5,635 nt of DNA from the NCBI GenBank assembly GCA_031257815.1, contig JAIRNX010000082.1:1-5635 (forward strand). The letters are read 5' to 3'. Positions 1 through 5,095 of the stretch are shown here, piece by piece. The notes under the pieces were generated by a model, which was given only the letters and a program-made list of their open reading frames with translations, had not been told where the DNA came from and searched no databases. This DNA comes from Lactobacillales bacterium (GTDB lineage: Bacteria > Bacillota > Bacilli > Lactobacillales > Streptococcaceae). The translations under genes and the position numbers were made by a program. Numbering within the stretch: the first letter of the stretch is position 1; each line of letters begins with the position of its first letter.

Positions 1-77
1 CGGTTATCAAGTCGTTTGTCTCCAAATTTAATTATGCTAAAATCTTTTGATGGCTTTTCATATTTTAATTTATCCAT
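1..77 (-). CDS. IS4-family (Tn5-like) transposase, N-terminal fragment at window edge
   Basis: Reading from ATG at 77-75 gives 25 complete residues before the window ends, starting MDKLKYEKPSKDF and reaching FGDKRLDN at residues 18-25. An acidic/basic FGDxRLxxR motif near the N-terminus is typical of the DNA-binding domain of IS4/Tn5-type DDE transposases, which cut and paste their own element. No good Shine-Dalgarno sequence precedes the ATG, which is common for transposases. An ATG a few codons upstream in another frame soon stops. The catalytic DDE residues lie outside the window, so whether the enzyme is intact is unknown. The family call rests on one short motif and is moderately sure. 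Confidence 0.6.
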   Translation of the reverse strand, partial: MDKLKYEKPSKDFSIIKFGDKRLDN

Positions 78-122
78 AACATCATGATAAATAGTTAAAA
101 CTTATGGGGCAAGTTTAGAATT
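1..122 (-). mobile_element. End of an IS4/Tn5-type insertion sequence, cut by the window edge
   Basis: Similarity between the truncated paralogue and the intact gene stops abruptly at 123 (equivalent to 2609). Everything to the left is unrelated and leads within 45 bases into a transposase start codon. This is the layout of an IS terminus: end, short leader, transposase. Read on the minus strand, the junction is GACCTAGCTG followed by AATTCTAAACTTG. The CTG is shared with the host gene, so the element may begin with CTG, as IS50-type ends do, or just after it. The other end is outside the window, so neither the inverted repeat nor the target duplication can be confirmed. Confidence 0.6.
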
Positions 123-468
123 CAGCTAGGTCAACCCCTAAACAAGAACTCGCGTTATTACGCATTTCATCATTTAATGGAATTTTCATATAAAAAGCAC
201 TGTTTAGTGAGCTATAAATATCATGATATGTATTTATGCGAACTATATTAGGATAACTTCTACTAATACCATAGCTAGGTAATGGAAAAGTATGATCTAC
301 AGGGTAGATAGCGTTTTCACCGCCATCAGCCAACGTATAAGAATCATAGCTAGGTAATCGTACTACATGCTTTGTTTGCCAGTTTGCATAAACCGTGTTT
401 GTCACTATTGTAGCCATCCCTAAAGTCATCATGATTGCTAAAATAATCTTTTTAAACTTCTTTTTCAA
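115..468 (-). pseudogene. Truncated paralogue of the secreted transglutaminase-like protein (first 114 codons plus IS tail)
   Basis: The 117-codon frame opens with TTG at 468-466, preceded by a good AAAGGAG (482-476) at 7 nt spacing. It has the same signal peptide as the gene at 729-2969 (Lys-rich start, hydrophobic core, TVYA/NW cleavage site) and matches that protein to Val-Asp-Leu-Ala at residues 112-115. It then ends in Glu-Phe-stop, both supplied by the insertion element. The transglutaminase-like core and C-terminal repeats are lost. Residue changes against the intact copy include R34H, N42D, C44Y, D47A, N58D, V80I, V83I and G114C in intact-copy numbering. Near residues 65-73 the EFPGVPEYG segment is shortened. 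With a promoter and a good RBS it could still be expressed and export a peptide of about 90 residues, but it is best read as a gene broken by IS insertion. Confidence 0.8.
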
Positions 469-475
469 TTTATTT

Positions 476-482
476 CTCCTTT
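476..482 (-). promoter_or_regulatory. Ribosome binding site that fixes the TTG start of the truncated paralogue
   Basis: On the minus strand AAAGGAG lies 7 nt before the TTG at 468-466. No ATG or GTG is available in frame at a comparable distance. The signal peptide begins directly at this TTG, so TTG is taken as the true start for this gene and, by homology, for its intact paralogue. Confidence 0.75.
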
Positions 483-516
483 AATAAAATTGAAAATAAT
501 CTTCTACTTAATTTAA

Positions 517-546
517 ATTTTATCATAATCCGATATCTTTTTCCAA
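517..546 (-). promoter_or_regulatory. Predicted sigma-A promoter of the truncated paralogue
   Basis: On the minus strand TTGGAA (546-541), an 18-bp spacer and TAAAAT (522-517) form a fair -35/-10 pair. Transcription would start near 510, giving a leader of about 40 nt before the TTG. This sequence is not present upstream of the intact copy. Confidence 0.45.
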
Positions 547-588
547 AATCGCTAAGTTTTCACGAATTTCATCAACATGGGTAAAATT
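523..588 (-). other. Possible C-terminal scrap of a lost gene
   Basis: A minus-strand open frame of 21 codons between stops (589-591 and 523-525) reads NFTHVDEIRENLAILEKDIG plus a final Leu. Its charged, amphipathic composition looks like a real protein tail rather than random AT-rich DNA. There is no start codon or RBS, and it overlaps the predicted promoter of the truncated paralogue. I do not recognise the family. It may be what remains of a former upstream gene after the duplication or deletion that created this junction. Confidence 0.2.
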
Positions 589-654
589 CTACACAATTTA
601 AACTTGCTGTTTTTCAATAATTAACATCTAGATGATGTTGGTTCTTTATAAAGT

Positions 655-699
655 AAAAAATCCGAACATGTAGTACTTAAAGTTATTGCTGTTCGGATT
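655..699 (-). terminator. Rho-independent terminator of the secreted protein gene
   Basis: A perfect 10-bp stem (659-668 pairs with 690-699, AATCCGAACA with TGTTCGGATT) closes a 21-nt loop. On the minus strand it is followed by a run of T. It lies 30 nt beyond the stop codon at 729. On the plus strand the stem is followed by CTTTTAGATTT, so weak two-way action is possible. Confidence 0.8.
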
Positions 700-728
700 C
701 TTTTAGATTTATAATTTAAGATCAATTT

Positions 729-2969
729 TTACCAAACTGTACCATCAGGTTTCCAGCCAGCTGCCTCAGCTGCTTGTGCTTCAAATGCATTTTCTGTATA
801 GAAATGTTCCGATGTGTCTTCATTATAAAGGCGATACATAGTGTTGGTAATTGGAATATAGCCTTCGATTTCTTCTGCTAACCACCCTTGTTCAACTAAC
901 CAATTTTTTTCTGGTTCGCTAATAGTTAATAAGTGATTGCCATTTTTATCATTAGGATTATAAAGACGAAAAATTGGAAATCTTCCTTCTTTAGGTGTTT
1001 TAAAGCATTTAAAAGCTGCTTGTTCATGTGTCCAGTGATGTTGTTCAACTAATACTCCGATTTCTCCCGAATTAGCAGTATAATGGTGCACCTTACCATT
1101 GTACGCTCTTTGAACCCATATCTCTTCATTATCATTAGGAATGTCAGGAGACATTTCAAAATGAGGAGTAACAGCAGGCAGGGGTCTTTGCCAGGTTTTT
1201 GACGGTGTTTTAAGGCTTGGTGTTACTGAAGTAGATACACTTACTGGGTTAACTATTGGTGCTGGGTTAACTATTGGTACTGGGTTAACAACCGGCGCTG
1301 GATCAGCAATGATCAGAGGTGCAGTTATATTAGGATCTATAACAGCAGGATGAGGAGCTTCGGCTGCATCCCAGTCAAATATTTGAGGACAAAGCGTTCT
1401 AAAAAGATTATTTTGAACTGGTAATGTTCCATAACAAGTACCATCTGGTCTACATGTGCATAAGCTGGCTGGTGTATAGTATCTTTCAGATGTATTTCCC
1501 AAATTTGCATCTGCTGTAGGAAAATTAAAGCCAAGAAATTTACAAAACTCTCTATTTAATTGTTGTTTTATTCCTTCTTCATGTCCTGGCTGCATTGTGA
1601 TTAAACGTCTGTAATTTTCGGTGTAATTACAGGTAAAGCTACACCAATCAAAAATATACCATCGATTATCGATTTTTACTAAATTATAAGCGTGTGTTGA
1701 AGTTCCCATTATTCTTGATTGCAATCCTATATCAGTTGCTTTTTTTTGAAAAAGGGCAGCAAAGGCTACACAGTTCCCACGGCGCGTATTGACCAATATA
1801 TCAGGATTGTGTTGATTTAGCTCATATGTATATCCTGAGTTTCTAAACCATTCTTTAATTCTTACAATTTTTTCACGCTCTGTTAATGGTGAATCTATAT
1901 GTCCTCCTCCCCCAGCACCACGCAAAGGAGCAGGAATTATCGGAGTTGTTGGTATGTCTAGAACCGAATTAAGCACAGCCTCATTAAATCCTAATAAATA
2001 ATGCATAACTTCTCTTGAAATGTAATGTTGTCCATACATATTAAGAAGGATATTGGCAATTGCATGACCACGATTTACCATACGAACAAATTCATTCCAA
2101 CCACTATGAGGATCAACATTAGGGATTAATATATTTAGCGTAAGTTGTTTGGGAATAGCTTGAGCTTCAATTTGAACGTTATTAATATCACCACCAAGCC
2201 ATCCTGCATTAAAATCAACATAAGATAAAATTGCGCGACATTGATTATCATTGTTAAAACCAAGATGAAGATTATCAGGAGATAATGTTGGAGCCCAAAG
2301 GTTTTGTACAAATCGGCCATTAACAGTATTTGTTATGCGGTATAATGTATCATGCGAACTGACTGTTTCTTGATCGTAACGAATAGGGTTGGAAACAACG
2401 CCATTACCTGAACCGAAAACTCTTGCATCCATATTTATATTAGCAAATAAGTTAAATTGAGTATGAGAAGTATGTTCGTCTTGAACTGTTCCGGGCGGAA
2501 TTCCCATTTCAGGAACATGGTCAGCAAATACCCACTGTGGTTGAAGTCCCACATTAGCACCATTAACACCAAAATTGCTTTGGATTACAACGATGAGGTC
2601 TTGCACTCCAGCTAGGTCAACCCCTAAACCAGAACTCGCGTTATTACGCATTTCATCATTTAATGGAATTTTCATATAAAAAGCACTGTTTAGTGAGCTA
2701 TAAATATCATGATATGTATTTACGCGAACTACATTAGGATAACTTCTGCTGCCATATTCAGGTACCCCAGGGAACTCAGGTAATGGAAAAGTATGATTTA
2801 CAGAAGGGATAGCGTTTTCACCGCCATCATCCAACGTACAAGAATTATAGCTAGGTAATCGTACTACACGCTTTGTTTGCCAGTTTGCATAAACTGTGTT
2901 TGTCACTATTGTAGCCATTCCTAAAGTCATCATGATTGCTAAAATAATCTTTTTAAACTTCTTTTTCAA
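729..2969 (-). CDS. Secreted multidomain protein with transglutaminase-like core and C-terminal DUF5648-like repeats
   Basis: The 746-residue protein is exported: Lys-rich n-region (2-7), hydrophobic core (about 8-22) and Ala-rich cleavage site VYA/NW at 28/29. Residues 29-345 are an unrecognised N-terminal region. Residues about 360-445 fit a transglutaminase-like (papain-fold) core: RRGNC with Cys400, THAYNLVKIDNRWYIFDW with His426 and Asp441, so the Cys-His-Asp triad is complete. Seven cysteines follow (443-527). A linker with PxxVNP repeats (557-575) leads to three DUF5648-like repeats, about 617-655, 665-703 and 711-746; the last has MYRLYN, EHFYTEN and AAGWKPDGTVW. Such repeats are common C-terminal modules of secreted Firmicute enzymes, with unproved binding roles. 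There is no LPxTG motif or membrane anchor, so release or non-covalent wall attachment is likely. The core could be a protease, amidase or cross-linking enzyme; the substrate is unknown. The start is TTG at 2969-2967, chosen because the signal peptide begins there, an in-frame TAG lies upstream, and the paralogue uses the same start. No convincing promoter was found. Confidence 0.85.
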   Translation of the reverse strand: MKKKFKKIILAIMMTLGMATIVTNTVYANWQTKRVVRLPSYNSCTLDDGGENAIPSVNHTFPLPEFPGVPEYGSRSYPNVVRVNTYHDIYSSLNSAFYMKIPLNDEMRNNASSGLGVDLAGVQDLIVVIQSNFGVNGANVGLQPQWVFADHVPEMGIPPGTVQDEHTSHTQFNLFANINMDARVFGSGNGVVSNPIRYDQETVSSHDTLYRITNTVNGRFVQNLWAPTLSPDNLHLGFNNDNQCRAILSYVDFNAGWLGGDINNVQIEAQAIPKQLTLNILIPNVDPHSGWNEFVRMVNRGHAIANILLNMYGQHYISREVMHYLLGFNEAVLNSVLDIPTTPIIPAPLRGAGGGGHIDSPLTEREKIVRIKEWFRNSGYTYELNQHNPDILVNTRRGNCVAFAALFQKKATDIGLQSRIMGTSTHAYNLVKIDNRWYIFDWCSFTCNYTENYRRLITMQPGHEEGIKQQLNREFCKFLGFNFPTADANLGNTSERYYTPASLCTCRPDGTCYGTLPVQNNLFRTLCPQIFDWDAAEAPHPAVIDPNITAPLIIADPAPVVNPVPIVNPAPIVNPVSVSTSVTPSLKTPSKTWQRPLPAVTPHFEMSPDIPNDNEEIWVQRAYNGKVHHYTANSGEIGVLVEQHHWTHEQAAFKCFKTPKEGRFPIFRLYNPNDKNGNHLLTISEPEKNWLVEQGWLAEEIEGYIPITNTMYRLYNEDTSEHFYTENAFEAQAAEAAGWKPDGTVW
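1244..1297 (-). repeat. Three 18-bp tandem units encoding the Pro/Val/Asn linker
   Basis: On the plus strand the units at 1244-1261 and 1262-1279 differ only in the last base. The third (1280-1297) starts identically, ctgggttaac, and then diverges. They encode NPVPIV / NPAPIV type hexapeptides. This is a Pro-rich spacer between the catalytic half and the C-terminal repeats of the secreted protein, and its length could vary by recombination or slippage. Confidence 0.8.
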
Positions 2970-2980
2970 TTTATCACATT

Positions 2981-2994
2981 CCCCCCCAAAAAAA
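2981..2994 (-). promoter_or_regulatory. T7G7 homopolymer tract in place of a normal ribosome binding site
   Basis: On the minus strand seven T are followed directly by seven G, then 11 nt before the TTG start of the secreted protein. The G run is the only purine-rich stretch where a Shine-Dalgarno should be. It is a weaker match and farther from the start than the AAAGGAG at 7 nt of the truncated paralogue. Such tracts are prone to slipped-strand length changes, which would move the ribosome binding site relative to the start. Confidence 0.5.
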
Positions 2995-3082
2995 TTCTAA
3001 ATAATAACTTAATAATTTTTATTTATTATTTTCTAATTGTTATATATTTACTTTATCATTTTTTAAAAGAAAAAGAATTGAA

Positions 3083-3098
3083 GGGTAATTTTTTACCC
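3083..3098 (+). repeat. Small hairpin followed by a T run
   Basis: GGGTAA (3083-3088), a TTTT loop and TTACCC (3093-3098) form a perfect 6-bp stem. On the plus strand ATTTTTTT follows at once, which resembles a short intrinsic terminator, yet no plus-strand gene precedes it. It could equally be a regulatory palindrome upstream of the secreted protein gene. Confidence 0.4.
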
Positions 3099-3120
3099 AT
3101 TTTTTTAAAATCTTCATCGA

Positions 3121-3142
3121 TTAAAGATATTTTTATCTTTAA
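3121..3142. repeat. Perfect 9-bp inverted repeat
   Basis: TTAAAGATA (3121-3129), a T4 loop and TATCTTTAA (3134-3142) match perfectly. It is AT-rich and without a strong U tract on either side, so it is more likely an operator or DNA structure than a terminator. Its role is unknown. Confidence 0.4.
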
Positions 3143-3196
3143 AATTGCTACTCATGTAGAGAAATTTTCCCGCTTTTATATTTTTAACAAATCAAT

Positions 3197-3236
3197 AAAA
3201 AAGGTTGTTCCCAAAAAGATGGGTCAACCTTTTTTT
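3197..3236 (-). terminator. Bidirectional Rho-independent terminator downstream of rplS
   Basis: The arm AAAAAAGGTTG (3197-3207) pairs with CAACCTTTTTT (3225-3235). An inner CCC (3210-3212) pairs with GGG (3221-3223) around an 8-nt loop. A runs on one side and T runs on the other give a U tract in both directions. It lies about 100 nt after the rplS stop codon and shields the secreted protein gene downstream from rplS read-through. Confidence 0.8.
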
Positions 3237-3270
3237 CAAGTTCTGCAAATAAGTTTCTTAAGTTTTCCTG

Positions 3271-3340
3271 AAAATTTAACATATTAAATCGATAGGGTTA
3301 AATTTCAGTTGAAATCGATAGAATATAAATAAAATTTAAC
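3271..3340. repeat. Cluster of short direct and inverted repeats at the rplS 3' end
   Basis: AAAATTTAAC occurs at 3271-3280 and again at 3331-3340, where it includes the rplS stop codon. AAATCGATAG occurs at 3286-3295 and 3312-3321. GTTAAATTT (3297-3305) is the inverse of the first repeat (3272-3280). Chance is possible in DNA this AT-rich. It may also mark an old insertion or slippage event in the rplS 3' untranslated region. Confidence 0.3.
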
Positions 3341-3683
3341 GACGAATTTCTTTAATACGCGCAGCTTTTCCATGTAATGCACGCAGATAATAAAGTTTTG
3401 CACGACGCACTTTACCATGGCGAATCACTTCAATTTTAGCTACACGTGGCGTATGTACGGGAAAAGTACGTTCAACTCCGACACCGTTTGAAATTTTACG
3501 AACGGTATATGTTTCGCTAACACCATATCCACGGCGTTTAATAACCACGCCTTCAAAAATCTGAATACGTTCACGGTTACCTTCAACAACTTTTGCATGT
3601 ACACGAATTGTATCTCCTGGATTAAATGACGGGATATCTGTACGTAATTGTTCTTGTGTTAAACTTTCAATTAATGAATTCAT
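3336..3683 (-). CDS. rplS: 50S ribosomal protein L19
   Basis: The 115-residue product matches bacterial L19 along its full length. It has [16 protein letters not shown] (20-35), the [14 protein letters not shown] strand pair, [19 protein letters not shown] and the C-terminal [22 protein letters not shown]19 sits in the large subunit near the 30S interface and helps form an intersubunit bridge. The start is ATG at 3683-3681, with AAGGAGA (3697-3691) 7 nt upstream. In many Firmicutes rplS follows rpsP, rimM and trmD. Here trmD is not in the 443 bases upstream; instead rplS has its own promoter and leader RNA, and it ends at the terminator at 3197-3236. The length and sequence are entirely normal. 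Confidence 0.98.
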   Translation of the reverse strand: MNSLIESLTQEQLRTDIPSFNPGDTIRVHAKVVEGNRERIQIFEGVVIKRRGYGVSETYTVRKISNGVGVERTFPVHTPRVAKIEVIRHGKVRRAKLYYLRALHGKAARIKEIRR

Positions 3684-3718
3684 AATTACTTCTCCTTATT
3701 CCAAAACAATCAATAAAG

Positions 3719-3763
3719 TTGTTGTCCTTGAGCGGATTGCCGTAATATATGAGCAAGTCTCAT
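3719..3763 (-). ncRNA. L19-leader-like 5' UTR element of rplS
   Basis: On the minus strand ATGAG-ACTTG-CTCAT (3763-3749) forms a hairpin with a 5-bp stem. It is followed by CGG-CAAT-CCG (3742-3733) and then GCTCAAGGACAACAA. The element starts at about the predicted transcription start and ends some 35 nt before the rplS start. Small autoregulatory leaders of this size are known for L19 genes of low-GC Firmicutes (L19 leader), where the ribosomal protein is thought to bind its own mRNA. The assignment is from position, size and hairpin layout as remembered, not from a covariance search. Confidence 0.55.
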
Positions 3764-3770
3764 GTTTTTA

Positions 3771-3798
3771 AATATACTATATTTCGCTTAAATTGTAA
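3771..3798 (-). promoter_or_regulatory. Predicted sigma-A promoter of rplS
   Basis: On the minus strand TTACAA (3798-3793), a 16-bp spacer and TATATT (3776-3771) make a reasonable promoter. The expected start near 3764 coincides with the first base of the leader hairpin, which supports both calls. Confidence 0.6.
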
Positions 3799-3813
3799 AA
3801 TTTTCTAATTTTA

Positions 3814-4076
3814 ATGAGTGAATATCAGCAGTTTAACACCTTTTTTATCTGGGAAATTATTAAACTGTCGTAAACAGGTTCTAAAAATATAGAGCTGCTT
3901 GCAATATACCACTTCACAAACTAACAAAAGTTAGATAAACTACGTATAAATCAACACAAAATGAAATTAACATTACAACAGTTATGCTAGATCGCAAACG
4001 TGAAGATTATATTATTGTTCAGTATCAATTATTAACAACGGATATGGGCATTGTTGATAAGTTAAAGCTTGCTTGA
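3814..4076 (+). pseudogene. Possible decayed gene of unknown function upstream of the glycosyltransferase pair
   Basis: Separate plus-strand pieces look protein-like. One starts with ATG at 3814, reads MSEYQQFNTFFIWEIIKLS and stops at 3871-3873. Another, in a different frame, contains MLDRKREDYIIVQYQLLTTD from ATG at 3984 and stops at 4074-4076. Past that stop, up to about 4110, a short CDQCGFNEIN-like segment remains. None of the pieces has an RBS, and the promoter of the next gene lies inside the last part. I do not recognise a family. This may be one gene broken by frameshifts and deletions, or chance open frames; the charged stretch around 3990-4060 is the best support for real coding ancestry. 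The rest of 3684-4126 holds the rplS signals described separately and a minor hairpin (CTAAC-AAAA-GTTAG, 3921-3934). Confidence 0.25.
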
Positions 4077-4083
4077 ATATAAT
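4054..4083 (+). promoter_or_regulatory. Predicted sigma-A promoter of the pssD-pssE pair
   Basis: TTGATA (4054-4059), an 18-bp spacer and a consensus TATAAT (4078-4083) precede pssD. Transcription would begin near 4090, giving a leader of about 37 nt. The pair therefore looks independently transcribed rather than part of a larger capsule operon. Confidence 0.65.
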
Positions 4084-4126
4084 GTGATCAATGCGGTTTT
4101 AACGAAATAAATTAAGGATCTTATCA

Positions 4127-4591
4127 ATGAAACGAGTTATATTTATCAGTTCAACTGGTGGCCATTTAGAAGAGTTGTTAAAATTACAAGCTTTATTTCC
4201 AAAGTATAACAGCTTATTGGTAACTGAAAAAAATGAAACCACTCAAAATTTAAAATTGCCAATCCCTATTAAATATTTAAAATTTGGCACGCGTAAGCAT
4301 CTTTTTTCTTACCTTTTTATATTTAGTTGGAATATTTTAAAATCGTTTTGGTTATTTCTTACTTTTCGTCCTGATGTAGTCATTACCACTGGAGCTCATA
4401 CGTGTGTTCCGATGATTTTTTTGGCTCATTTTTTTAAAAGAAAAACTTTATTTATTGAATCCATTGCACGTGTTAAATCAACTTCGATGGCAGGTCGTTT
4501 AATTGAAAAAAAAGTTGATAAGTTATTTGTACAATGGGAAGAGATGCTTAAAGTTTATCAAGATGCTGAGTATCATGGACAGTTATTATAA
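4127..4591 (+). CDS. pssD: PssD/Cps14F-type (Alg14-like) glycosyltransferase subunit
   Basis: The 154-residue protein has the family start MKRVIFISSTGGH with the glycine-rich loop and His13. A hydrophobic stretch follows at about 56-80, then VVITTGAH (84-91), FIESIARVKSTSMAGRLI (109-126) and FVQWEE (134-139). In this family, as in Alg14 of eukaryotes, the subunit anchors the catalytic partner to the membrane and helps bind the lipid-linked acceptor. The pair adds the second sugar of a polysaccharide repeat on undecaprenyl diphosphate, often beta-1,4-galactose. The start ATG has AAGGA (4114-4118) 8 nt upstream. Its partner follows after a few bases. No other capsule genes (priming transferase, flippase, polymerase) are nearby, which is unusual for this family. 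It could serve a wall polysaccharide or glycolipid made elsewhere in the genome. Confidence 0.88.
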   Translation: MKRVIFISSTGGHLEELLKLQALFPKYNSLLVTEKNETTQNLKLPIPIKYLKFGTRKHLFSYLFIFSWNILKSFWLFLTFRPDVVITTGAHTCVPMIFLAHFFKRKTLFIESIARVKSTSMAGRLIEKKVDKLFVQWEEMLKVYQDAEYHGQLL

Positions 4592-4600
4592 GGGGAAATG

Positions 4601-5068
4601 ATGATCTTTGTACTAGTCGGGACGCAAGATAGTCCTTTTTGGCGCATTTTAAATGAAACAGAAGAAGCAATTCAGGATCTTGGTTTAAAAGAAGAAGTGT
4701 ATGCTCAAACTGGTTATACGCCTTTTTTTTCTAAGTTGATAACAACACAAACTTATTTTACTGGCCAAGAATATGAAAAATTGATGCATCAGGCTCGCGT
4801 AATTATTACTCATGGTGGGGCGGGAATTTTATTTAAAGCAATTCATCTAGGGAAAAAAGTGATTGCGATGCCGCGAAAGATGGAATTTGGCGAACATAAT
4901 GACAATCATCAAGCGGAACTTGTCACAAAACTTTTTGAACTTGGACTTATTTATGAAGCCAAAGGCAGTATAAAAGAAGCGCTGCTTAGTATTGACGCTT
5001 TTCAACCAAAATCTTATGCTTTAAAAAATGACCTTTTAAAAGCTGTTCATGACTTTATTGAAGAGTAG
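4601..5068 (+). CDS. pssE: PssE/Cps14G-type (Alg13-like, GT28 C-terminal) glycosyltransferase catalytic subunit
   Basis: From the second ATG the protein has 155 residues. It opens MIFVLVGTQDSPFWRIL, the usual start for PssE proteins, with VGTQ at 6-9. THGGAG (70-75) and MPRKMEFGEHNDNHQ (90-104) are the nucleotide-sugar binding motifs of the GT28 C-terminal fold. It should transfer a sugar from a UDP-sugar to the lipid-linked acceptor held by PssD. Two ATG codons lie in tandem at 4598 and 4601. AAGGGG (4590-4595) overlaps the pssD stop codon and is 2 nt from the first ATG but 5 nt from the second, so 4601 is preferred; a start at 4598 would add only one Met. Overlap of this ribosome binding site with the pssD stop indicates translational coupling. 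No terminator is visible before the tRNA, so read-through into it is likely. Confidence 0.88.
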   Translation: MIFVLVGTQDSPFWRILNETEEAIQDLGLKEEVYAQTGYTPFFSKLITTQTYFTGQEYEKLMHQARVIITHGGAGILFKAIHLGKKVIAMPRKMEFGEHNDNHQAELVTKLFELGLIYEAKGSIKEALLSIDAFQPKSYALKNDLLKAVHDFIEE

Positions 5069-5095
5069 GTTGTATTGGCAAAATAAAATTAATAA

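Larger units (their letters stand above)
2970..3335. other. Intergenic stretch without a gene
   Basis: This 366-bp, very AT-rich gap holds, from left to right: the T7G7 tract next to the secreted gene, two small hairpins (3083-3098, 3121-3142), the strong terminator at 3197-3236 and short repeats near the rplS stop codon. The only long plus-strand frame here (3078-3287) runs through the hairpins and terminator and has no ATG start, no RBS and no recognisable protein features, so I see no gene. The promoter of the secreted gene should lie between about 2995 and 3080. TATAAC-like -10 sequences occur there, but no good -35 accompanies them. Confidence 0.6.

Noticed and set aside
1337..1534. Minus-strand open frame of 65 codons inside the secreted protein gene
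   Set aside because: It overlaps the well-supported reading frame at 729-2969 and has no RBS or recognisable protein features.
2135..2320. Minus-strand open frame of 61 codons with hydrophobic residues
   Set aside because: It is an out-of-frame reading of the secreted protein gene; the Leu/Ile richness comes from AT-rich codons.
729..2969. Sortase (LPxTG) anchoring of the secreted protein
   Set aside because: The C-terminus ends in ...PDGTVW with no LPxTG motif, hydrophobic segment or basic tail.
3078..3287. Plus-strand open frame of 69 codons in the gap before rplS
   Set aside because: It starts without ATG or RBS and runs through two hairpins and the bidirectional terminator. The translation looks like AT-rich noise.
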